Source of the DNA: AP-15 sp045802495
GTDB taxonomy: Bacteria; Pseudomonadota; Alphaproteobacteria; ATCC43930; CGMCC-115725
NCBI GenBank assembly: GCA_045802495.1
Contig: JBJMQW010000081.1
Location: 1-12,653 of the forward strand
DNA: 12,653 nucleotides
Reading direction: 5' to 3'
Below the pieces are notes generated by a model. That model saw only the letters and a list, made by a program, of their open reading frames with translations. It ran no database searches and was not told where the DNA came from. Position numbers and translations under genes: made by a program. This document shows positions 6,989-12,653 of this stretch, in pieces; within the stretch, counting starts at the first letter, position 1; the number at the start of each line of letters is the position of its first letter.

Positions 6989-7522
6989 TCAAAACAAGCC
7001 GAGCCCACCGAGAGCGGCGCCCGCGAACAGCATCCACAGGGGACTGAGGCGTGTCGCCAGCGCGATTGCGGCCGCGGCGATCGTGACGGCGGCGGCGAGC
7101 CACCCGGTGTCAGCGGCGCGGGCCATGACCAAGCCGCTGGCGATAACTAGCCCCATAACGACGGGAACCAGGCCGAGACGCACGATCTGTTGCCATGGCG
7201 CCTCGCGGAACCGGTCCCACAGCCGGTAGGAGACAAAGTAAATCGTGCAAGGAGGCCCAAAGGTCGCAAACGCGCTGGCGACAGCTCCAGGAAAGCCCCA
7301 CACCTTCCAACCGACAAAGCTCATCATCAGAATCATGTTCGGTCCGGGGATCGACTGCGCCATGGCGAAAATATTCGCGAATTCCTGATTGGTCATCCAG
7401 CCATGGGTATTGACGACGAAGTAGCGGACGTCCGGCAGGACCGTTGGGAAGCCGCCGAAGCTGATCGAAGAGACCAGCGCAAGATGTGCCGTTAACGCGA
7501 CCGGGGCGGACGGGTCGGTCAT
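6989..7522 (-). CDS. Short-chain chromate transporter (CHR) subunit 2
   Basis: The protein has 177 residues and a single CHR domain, half the size of ChrA. SSISFGGFPTVLPDVRYF corresponds to the conserved FGGP loop, followed by HGWMTNQEFANIFAMAQ and the signature SIPGPNMILMMSFVGW. Four to six hydrophobic segments follow. Short-chain CHR proteins usually come as pairs of neighbouring genes whose products act together as one exporter in the inner membrane, with inverted topologies. The start at 7522 was chosen because its ATG overlaps the stop of the first CHR gene by one base (TAATG); a longer frame reaching to 7951 would overlap the whole first gene's tail and does not look like CHR. The substrate is probably chromate or sulfate, inferred from the family. 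Confidence 0.87.
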   Translation of the reverse strand: MTDPSAPVALTAHLALVSSISFGGFPTVLPDVRYFVVNTHGWMTNQEFANIFAMAQSIPGPNMILMMSFVGWKVWGFPGAVASAFATFGPPCTIYFVSYRLWDRFREAPWQQIVRLGLVPVVMGLVIASGLVMARAADTGWLAAAVTIAAAAIALATRLSPLWMLFAGAALGGLGLF

Positions 7523-8091
7523 TAAGCTTTCGCCTTCTCGATGCCGGCGACGGCAATGCTGATAGGCACCAAGCCGAATAGAACAGCAAGAAGCGGTAGC
7601 CTGCCGAAGGTAATGAGACCGAAGGCAAGCGCAGCAAACAGCAAGGCAGCCGGGCGGCGGCGATGCGGCATAAGAAGCCTGATACCCGTTGCAATTAGAA
7701 GCCCGGAGGCCGTCACCGCTACTCCGCCGAGGATGTTCCGTAGAATCGGGAGGTGAGCGTATTGGAGATACAACACGCCGAGCGAGAGGCCAAGCGACCA
7801 TGGGATGAGAAGGAACCCGCAAACCGCGGCGATTGTTCCGATCGTCCCCCTCATCTTCGATCCGACACAGACGGCGATGCCAACGATGTTCGGCCCGGGC
7901 ATGAACTGACAAAGGCTGACAATGTCGGCAAATTCCCTGTCGCTGATCCAACGGTGTCTCTCGACCACGACCCGCCGCGCCCAGACAATCCCGCCGCCAC
8001 CGCCGACACCGCCGAGCGAGACGGTGAGAAACGCGATAAACAAGGCGACGAGTGGAATGGGCTGCGCCGGCTGTTGCGCCACGTCAGTCAT
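7522..8091 (-). CDS. Short-chain chromate transporter (CHR) subunit 1
   Basis: The protein has 189 residues with one CHR domain. LTVSLGGVGGGGGIVWAR at about 23-39 stands in the place of the FGGP loop, then RWISDREFADIVSLCQ and FMPGPNIVGIAVCVGS, the PGP signature. Several hydrophobic helices follow to the end. The ATG has a good ribosome site (GGAAGG, 7 nt away). Its TAA overlaps the next CHR gene's ATG, so the two products are made together, as expected for a heteromeric two-gene chromate transporter. It lies 97 bp after the MFS paralogue-2 stop on the same strand; that spacer holds only a small 5-bp hairpin (8140-8152) without a T-run, so read-through from the MFS gene is likely. The extra glycines in the loop are unusual for the family. 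Confidence 0.87.
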   Translation of the reverse strand: MTDVAQQPAQPIPLVALFIAFLTVSLGGVGGGGGIVWARRVVVERHRWISDREFADIVSLCQFMPGPNIVGIAVCVGSKMRGTIGTIAAVCGFLLIPWSLGLSLGVLYLQYAHLPILRNILGGVAVTASGLLIATGIRLLMPHRRRPAALLFAALAFGLITFGRLPLLAVLFGLVPISIAVAGIEKAKA

Positions 8092-8188
8092 TTAGACCTT
8101 CCCGGCGCGGAAGCGCCAAACAGGAATGCCGAGCTGAGCGCCCGGAGCGGGCCACTGCCACGGTGGTGCTTGTGCGGCACATTGCTCA

Positions 8189-9463
8189 TTATGGGTGTCG
8201 CGTCGGATTCGTTCTCAACGATAGTCGATCGAACGCAACATCCGGCGACACGCGCTCCTCTGGTGGCCGGACTTTGCGGAACATGAACAAAAGCAGCAGG
8301 TCGTAGAGGCTGTTGAGACCGCCGCCTATTACAAGCGGCCACCCGAAGCTCGAAAGCCCGAGCAAATAGCCCGCAAGGACTGGACTTGCCGCTCCGGCAA
8401 GGCTCCGGGGCGCTGCGGTGATGCTCGCCGCCGCAGGCCGCTCCGGCGGAGTGACTACAGCCATCACGTACGACGTACGCGCCGGTACATCCATCTGCGA
8501 GAGGGTGCTCCGTATCAGTAGTAACGTTATGGCGATCCCGAGCGTCGGCGCGAATGGGACCAACATCAAGCAGACATTCGATGGAAGGTGCGTGAAAACC
8601 ATCGTGTTTACGAGGCCAATCCGGCGCGCCAGTCGGGCGGCGATAGGATATGAGAACGCCGACAGGACGCCAGACCAGAAGAACAAAGAACCGGCTGCGG
8701 TGAGCGACAGACCGAAATGGTCGAACAGCCACAGGGCAAGCAGCGACTGAACGAAAAAGCCGCCTCCAAATGAGTCGAGGCTGAACAGCGCCGCCAAGGT
8801 AAATACGATCCGCCGTGACGAGCCGAGCGGAGCGCTGGCGGGCCCATTCGCTATTGTTCCGTCCGCCGGCTTCAGTCGGCGATAGATCACAAAAGAAAGC
8901 GCGCCGAGGAGAGCGTAGGCGAGGAACATCCCCTGCAAGGCCCGGTCCGGAGGCACGGGGATGATCGTGGACAAGATCTCGGGGGCGCTCGCGAACAAGC
9001 ACCCGACGGCACCGAACAGTGATCCGACGAGGCTATAGAATGCGAAAATACTCGTGCGCCGCTCAGACAAAACTGCGTTCGAAAGCAAGGTTTGCTCCAA
9101 CGGAGCAAAGACACTGACGTCGCTTGCAGTCGGGTTCAGAGTCCCGATCAGGGCGATCACGAGGAGCGGCCAGAACCCGGTTTCGAAAGCGTACCCGATT
9201 CCGGATAGCATCATGAGCATCGTGGCGCCGGTCAGCAGCCTCACCGTTCGGAGGCGATGCGCGATCAGTCCGATGGCCAGGGTCATGATCGACGGGCCCA
9301 GCAGCATCGCGGTGGTGAGCACGCCTACCTCAAAGGCGCTCATTCCGAGGCCAGTCAAATAGGCGGGCACGAGAATGCTGACGAACCCATCACCAAACGC
9401 GCGCATTCCGCGCGCAGTGAGGAGGAGGCGAACATTGCGGCGATCACCGCCGAGATTGGTCAT
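8189..9463 (-). CDS. MFS transporter, paralogue 2
   Basis: The protein has 424 residues with the 12-segment MFS layout. It is a paralogue of the protein encoded at 5699-6961. Shared blocks include RAFGDGFV in segment 1, GFWPLLVIALIGTLNPT, PLEQTLL, FFVQSLLALWL, NTMVFTHLPSNV and SQMDVPARTSYVMAV. The C-terminal tail after KVRPPEE is longer and polar. Its start has no clear Shine-Dalgarno sequence. It is first in a minus-strand unit with the two short CHR genes, which argues that it works with them. No substrate can be assigned; loss of the similar gene's neighbours in related genomes would help. The other paralogue faces it across the CHR pair. Confidence 0.88.
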   Translation of the reverse strand: MTNLGGDRRNVRLLLTARGMRAFGDGFVSILVPAYLTGLGMSAFEVGVLTTAMLLGPSIMTLAIGLIAHRLRTVRLLTGATMLMMLSGIGYAFETGFWPLLVIALIGTLNPTASDVSVFAPLEQTLLSNAVLSERRTSIFAFYSLVGSLFGAVGCLFASAPEILSTIIPVPPDRALQGMFLAYALLGALSFVIYRRLKPADGTIANGPASAPLGSSRRIVFTLAALFSLDSFGGGFFVQSLLALWLFDHFGLSLTAAGSLFFWSGVLSAFSYPIAARLARRIGLVNTMVFTHLPSNVCLMLVPFAPTLGIAITLLLIRSTLSQMDVPARTSYVMAVVTPPERPAAASITAAPRSLAGAASPVLAGYLLGLSSFGWPLVIGGGLNSLYDLLLLFMFRKVRPPEERVSPDVAFDRLSLRTNPTRHP

Positions 9464-9484
9464 CGGCGGTGTTGCAGCAGTGAA

Positions 9485-9522
9485 AGTATATCAAAAATTC
9501 TCGGCTCTCGAGCAAGCTCAAG
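9485..9522 (-). promoter_or_regulatory. Candidate extended -10 promoter with upstream dyad for the MFS2-CHR unit
   Basis: On the minus strand TGATATACT (9485-9493) fits an extended -10 (TGN-TATAMT type); no good -35 is seen. Immediately upstream CTCGAGC-AA-GCTCAAG (9507-9522) is a dyad with one mismatch that could hold an operator. Transcription would start about 15 nt before the MFS2 ATG, so the leader would be very short. The rest of the 9464-9716 spacer has no gene that I can support. Confidence 0.35.
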
Positions 9523-9620
9523 TGGGATTGTCCCGAGATCGATCTTTCGGAGCGGTTGGATTAAGCCGCGCTGCAATATGGACGTCGCATCATTGAAGGC
9601 TTTTGAGCCGCCCGGTCCTT

Positions 9621-9649
9621 ATCGCCGCCTCGCACGAGGAGCCGGCGAT
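9621..9649 (-). terminator. Bulged stem-loop after the chrBAC operon, possible 3' end structure
   Basis: ATCGCCG pairs with CGGCGAT (7 bp) and CCTCG with CGAGG (5 bp), with a 3-nt bulge (AGC) and a very tight loop. It lies 68-96 nt after the SOD stop. It is GC-rich and the longest structure in the spacer, but no T-run follows on the minus strand, so a Rho-independent terminator is not shown; it may instead protect the mRNA 3' end. Confidence 0.35.
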
Positions 9650-9716
9650 GCACTTGACAGACCGCCGCGTGAGGCCGGCGTTAATCTCGACGCCAGTGAG
9701 GCGGGGTGGTGCAACC

Positions 9717-10307
9717 TTATAAACGCAATTCGCGGTGGGCACGCGCGACGTTTGGCCAGTTGATCGCCGCCATGAAAACATCGACATAGGCCGCCGCTCT
9801 CGCTCCGTAATCCATGTGATAGGAGTGCTCATACATATCGAGCGCCAATATCGGGGTGGCACCGGCGAGCGTCGTCGTGTGGTCCATCGCCCACTGATTG
9901 ACAAGTTTGCGGTCACGCGGCGACCAGGTGAGCAGCACCCACCCCGAACCGCCGCCCTGCGCTTTGCCCATGGCAGAAAATTCGGCGCGCCAGCGATCGA
10001 CGCTGCCGAAATCGCGGGTAAGCGCGTCGCGCAACTCGCCTTCCGGCGCGCTCTCGTCGCCAAGCGAGGCGAAGAACAGCTCGTGCAGGATCATCGAGTT
10101 GCTCGCGATCAGCTCCTCGCGTTTGAGACCGTTGATCACGAAACCGGGCGCCTTTGCGAAATCGAGCTCGGCGAGCTGGGCTGCGATCGCATTAAGGCGA
10201 TTGACCGCGCCGCCGTAATTGTTTTCGTAATGACTGACAAGCAGCTTCTCGGACATTCCCTTGATCCGCGTTGGATCACAGGCTAGCGGCTTCATTGTAT
10301 AGGCCAT
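9717..10307 (-). CDS. chrC: Fe-type superoxide dismutase, ChrC-like
   Basis: The protein has 196 residues. It converts superoxide to hydrogen peroxide and oxygen in the cytoplasm. The metal ligands of the Fe/Mn SOD family are at His26 (VSHYENNYGG), His75 (SMILHELFF), Asp157 and His161 (DMYEHSYH). GGGSGWVLL and the ENNYGGAVNRLN helix match ChrC, the Fe-SOD encoded in chromate operons such as that of Cupriavidus metallidurans. No signal peptide is seen. The ATG at 10307 has an excellent ribosome site (AGGAGG, 5 nt away). It follows chrA by 57 bp on the same strand and is probably the last gene of the operon. Its job there is likely removal of superoxide formed when Cr(VI) is reduced inside the cell. 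Confidence 0.92.
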   Translation of the reverse strand: MAYTMKPLACDPTRIKGMSEKLLVSHYENNYGGAVNRLNAIAAQLAELDFAKAPGFVINGLKREELIASNSMILHELFFASLGDESAPEGELRDALTRDFGSVDRWRAEFSAMGKAQGGGSGWVLLTWSPRDRKLVNQWAMDHTTTLAGATPILALDMYEHSYHMDYGARAAAYVDVFMAAINWPNVARAHRELRL

Positions 10308-10364
10308 GCGTTCCTCCTGCGATTTAGGATTCCGTCAGAATGAGGCCATAACCGGCTCGGCGTC

Positions 10365-11774
10365 TCATCCGATCACCCCAGCAAGGTACAGGATGATCCC
10401 CGCAGCGGAGCACGCCAGAAGCGTCTGGATCATGCCGGCCTTGAACCGGAAGATTGCGATCAGCGCGGCGATCGACAACACAAGCGACGCGACATTGAGC
10501 GTCCTCAGAGCCGGAACCTGAAGAACGACTCCGTAGATGTGCTGCTCATCGACTTGGCCGAACAGCGTGTGAAGGGCGAACCAGATCGCGAGATTGAGGA
10601 TGACCCCGACGACTGCGGCAGTAATCGCAGACAAGGCGGCAGTCAGCGCCTTGTTGCCCTGCAACGCCTCGATGTAGGGGGCACCAAGGAAAATCCAGAG
10701 AAAGGATGGTACGAAGGTAGTCCACTTTGCGAGTATGCCGCCGAGGGTGCCGGCAAGCACCGGATCGAGCGCTTCCGAATGGCGAAATGCCGCCATGAAG
10801 CCAACGAACTGGACAACGCTGATGAGCGGTCCAGGCGTTGTCTCGGCAAACCCGAGACCAACCAGCATCTCGTCCGGCTTCAGCCAGTGGTAATTTTCGA
10901 CAGCTTGCTGGGCCATATAAGCGAGCACCGCGTAAGCACCGCCAAATGTCACGACCGCCATCTTGGCGTTGAACGCAGCTATCGTCGTGAAGACGTTGTC
11001 GGGGCCCACAGCCGCGAGCAGAGCGACGAGCGGGCCGAGCCACACGACCAAGCCTATCACCGCAACCTTGACGAGACGGGCGATTGACGGCCGAACATGC
11101 TCGGGGATTTCTTGAGCAAATGCCTTGTCGATTGCGGCCGGTTCCTCGGCACCACGCGCCGCCGGTCCATGGCCGCCAGCTACCCGGAACCATTCCAGCC
11201 CGGCGGCATTTCCGGCGAAGCCGATTAGGGCAGCCGCTGCAATAATGATCGGGAACGGCAAGGCAAAGAAGAAGATACCGATAAAGGCAAGTGCCGCTAA
11301 CGCCACCATGGCCTGGCTCTTCAACGCACGCCGGCCAACCCGCACGACGGCTTCGAGGACGACGGCCAACACCGCCGCCTTGAGACCAAAAAAAAGTGCT
11401 TGCACGGTCCCGATATTGCCGAAGGCGGCATAAATCCAGCTCAGCACCCCGAGGCAGATCAAGCCTGGCAACACGAATAGCGTGCCGGCGACGATACCAC
11501 CGCGGGTCCGGTGGAGCAGCCAGCCGATGTAAATTGCAAGCTGATGTGCCTCCGGCCCGGGAAGAAGCATGCAGTAGTTGAGCGCGTGCAGGAATCGGGT
11601 CTCGCCAATCCACCGCTTCTCCTCAACGAGGATGCGGTGCATAACGGCGATCTGGCCCGCCGGACCCCCGAAAGAGAGCGCCGCGACCCGCACCCACACC
11701 CGGAACGCCTCGGCGAACGAGACGCCATGGGCCGGCGCGGAGCGGGCCGCCGCGGTGATCGAGAGGTCGGTCAT
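10365..11774 (-). CDS. chrA: Long-chain chromate transporter ChrA
   Basis: The protein has 469 residues with two CHR domains, the full-length type. In domain 1 are FGGPAGQIAVMHR (35-47), RWIGETRFLHALNYC and PGPEAHQLAIYIGW (72-85). A hydrophilic linker around residues 195-230 joins the halves. In domain 2 are VVTFGGAYAVLAYM and ETTPGPLISVVQFVGF. About 10-13 hydrophobic segments place it in the inner membrane, where ChrA exports chromate driven by the proton gradient. The start overlaps the chrB stop as ATGA and has only a weak ribosome site of its own, which points to coupled translation. It is followed by chrC. It differs in architecture from the short CHR pair 3 kb away; both are intact. Confidence 0.95.
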   Translation of the reverse strand: MTDLSITAAARSAPAHGVSFAEAFRVWVRVAALSFGGPAGQIAVMHRILVEEKRWIGETRFLHALNYCMLLPGPEAHQLAIYIGWLLHRTRGGIVAGTLFVLPGLICLGVLSWIYAAFGNIGTVQALFFGLKAAVLAVVLEAVVRVGRRALKSQAMVALAALAFIGIFFFALPFPIIIAAAALIGFAGNAAGLEWFRVAGGHGPAARGAEEPAAIDKAFAQEIPEHVRPSIARLVKVAVIGLVVWLGPLVALLAAVGPDNVFTTIAAFNAKMAVVTFGGAYAVLAYMAQQAVENYHWLKPDEMLVGLGFAETTPGPLISVVQFVGFMAAFRHSEALDPVLAGTLGGILAKWTTFVPSFLWIFLGAPYIEALQGNKALTAALSAITAAVVGVILNLAIWFALHTLFGQVDEQHIYGVVLQVPALRTLNVASLVLSIAALIAIFRFKAGMIQTLLACSAAGIILYLAGVIG

Positions 11775-12598
11775 GGCGAGGTCTTTGCTGCCATCATGAC
11801 CGCCGGGTTCCAGTCGTGACCCTGATCGCGACAGTCACGGCACCAGGCATAAAGCGCATCGTAAACCGTCATGCCCTGTTCGAGCATCGCGTGGTCGTCG
11901 GCATAGATCGCCGAAAGGCCGAGCGAGATAGCGAGCAGACCCGGCGATTGCGGGGTCAGCTCGAGGCGGGCGGTATCGGCACCACGCACGATCAGCGCCA
12001 GGGCGTCCAGCGCCGGGTTCTCGATACCGTAAATCTTCAGGAAGGCATCGAAGCTACACAATTCGCCATCATGCGAGAACGGCTCGGCCCCGGGGATGTC
12101 GTAAGGCGTGGCCCCGGTCTCCGCGGCGACGGCGAAGACGCGCGGGGTCGGGGCAAACAGGAATTGCGCTTCCGGATCGATGAAGCGCCGTATCAGCCAG
12201 GGACAAGCGATCCGATCGATCTTGGGGCGCTCGCGGGTGACCCAAGAATGAGGCTCCGTGTCTCGCTTGTTGCGCATCGGCAAGCCTTGCTCGGCCCAAC
12301 CTGCAATCCCGTGCTCGAGGTACCGTGCGTCTAAGCCGGAGGCCTTCAGAGCCGATGCCGCACCTTGGCTCACCTCGTGTCCGTGGACGCAATACACCAC
12401 GACCGAGCGTCCTGGGGGCAGGTGCTGCCGCCACTCTTGGACTTCCTCAGGATTCCGCCGGATTGCGCCGACGAGCATCCGGTTGTCGGCCGCAAACGTC
12501 ACCTCGCGGCGGACATCGATGACGACCGGTGCAATCGCGGTGCCGATCGAGCTGTAAAGATTCTGAGCGGAAATGGAAGTTGGCTGTAATCCGTCCAT
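11771..12598 (-). CDS. chrB: ChrB-type chromate resistance protein with N-terminal rhodanese domain
   Basis: From ATG 12598 the protein has 275 residues. The first ~110 form a rhodanese domain: PVVIDVRREVTFAADNRMLVGA, then SVVVYCVHGHEVSQ with active-site Cys70, and YLEHGIAGWAEQGLP. The rest (about 120-270) is the ChrB C-terminal (chromate resistance protein) domain: RPKIDRIACPWLIRRFIDP, YDIPGAEPFSHDGELCSFDA and IVRGADTARL. In classical ChrB the C-terminal domain is tied to chromate sensing or resistance and the N-terminus differs; here a sulfurtransferase fold takes its place. I chose 12598 because GAGGAG lies 8 nt upstream; a start at 12646 would add 16 poorly conserved residues. Its stop overlaps the chrA start. 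It is the first gene of chrBAC in the window. No DNA-binding motif is seen, so regulation by it is uncertain. Confidence 0.9.
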   Translation of the reverse strand: MDGLQPTSISAQNLYSSIGTAIAPVVIDVRREVTFAADNRMLVGAIRRNPEEVQEWRQHLPPGRSVVVYCVHGHEVSQGAASALKASGLDARYLEHGIAGWAEQGLPMRNKRDTEPHSWVTRERPKIDRIACPWLIRRFIDPEAQFLFAPTPRVFAVAAETGATPYDIPGAEPFSHDGELCSFDAFLKIYGIENPALDALALIVRGADTARLELTPQSPGLLAISLGLSAIYADDHAMLEQGMTVYDALYAWCRDCRDQGHDWNPAVMMAAKTSP

Positions 12599-12638
12599 AA
12601 GGGCGCGCTCCTCGCGTGGCGAAGTTGCGCAGCGCTTG

Positions 12639-12652
12639 GACGGCATGCCGTC
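12639..12652. promoter_or_regulatory. 14-bp perfect palindrome upstream of chrB, candidate operator
   Basis: GACGGCATGCCGTC reads the same on both strands and ends 41 bp before the chrB start. A perfect 14-bp palindrome in front of a metal-response operon is a plausible regulator site, but chance in high-G+C DNA cannot be excluded, and the window ends one base later, so the promoter is not visible. Confidence 0.35.
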
Positions 12653-12653
12653 T

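Noticed and set aside
7523..7951. Extension of short CHR gene 2 upstream of its ATG at 7522
   Set aside because: The added residues are not CHR-like and would overlap CHR gene 1; the TAATG overlap fixes the start.
8140..8152. GCCCG-GAG-CGGGC hairpin between MFS2 and CHR gene 1
   Set aside because: Short stem, 3-nt loop, no T-run; not enough to separate the genes.
7753..8286. 177-codon plus-strand open frame
   Set aside because: Antisense to short CHR gene 1 and the end of MFS2; no recognisable domain or ribosome site.
10546..11613. 355-codon minus-strand open frame in a second phase
   Set aside because: It overlaps chrA, whose CHR motifs are unmistakable; Arg/Cys/Trp-rich composition is that of an out-of-frame shadow.
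1..12653. CRISPR arrays, tRNA or rRNA genes, long direct repeats
   Set aside because: No regularly spaced repeats or RNA-gene landmarks were seen on reading both strands; the only large repeat is the diverged MFS pair at protein level.

Overview
The window looks like an accessory stretch of a high-G+C, Gram-negative alphaproteobacterial genome. A member of the Rhizobiales, such as a Bradyrhizobium or Xanthobacter relative, is my guess. The reasons are an outer-membrane beta-barrel gene, a DUF1127 protein, a GcvA-like LysR regulator, strong G/C bias at third codon positions, and rhizobial-type chromate and IS3 genes. No tRNA, rRNA or CRISPR array was seen.

Left part (1-2126). The 3' end of an IS3-family element runs in from the left edge and stops near 633, inside a YVTN/YncE-like beta-propeller gene. 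The surviving part of that gene overlaps by ATGA a gene for an outer-membrane 'MetA-like' transporter. Middle-left (2154-3830). On the minus strand lie a DUF1127 gene, a glutathione S-transferase gene and, directly after the GST stop, a decayed tandem-rhodanese pseudogene with its 5' end lost and two frameshifts. A GcvA-like LysR gene is divergent from this group, and the shared spacer holds a perfect dyad.

Centre (4746-6961). A good sigma70-like promoter and a 9-bp stem-loop leader precede a TauE/SafE-family permease gene, which carries one in-frame TAG, and an MFS transporter gene 3 nt further on.

Right part (6989-12653, all minus strand). There are two chromate-related units. One is MFS paralogue - short CHR protein 1 - short CHR protein 2, a two-gene chromate transporter of the short-chain type. 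The other is a chrBAC-type operon: rhodanese-ChrB fusion, full-length ChrA and Fe-superoxide dismutase ChrC, with ATGA overlap of chrB and chrA and a stem-loop after chrC. The two MFS paralogues bracket the short CHR pair and face each other.

Most genes in the window suggest oxyanion, sulfur or redox stress: chromate/sulfate-type CHR permeases, a sulfite-exporter-type TauE protein, rhodaneses, GST and SOD. The likely shared role is chromate (possibly also sulfur oxyanion) export and repair of the oxidative damage that follows Cr(VI) reduction. The MFS + split-CHR unit is the least explained part and the best candidate for something undescribed. Three genes on the left and centre are damaged (IS truncation, frameshifts, nonsense codon), which suggests an island being remodelled.
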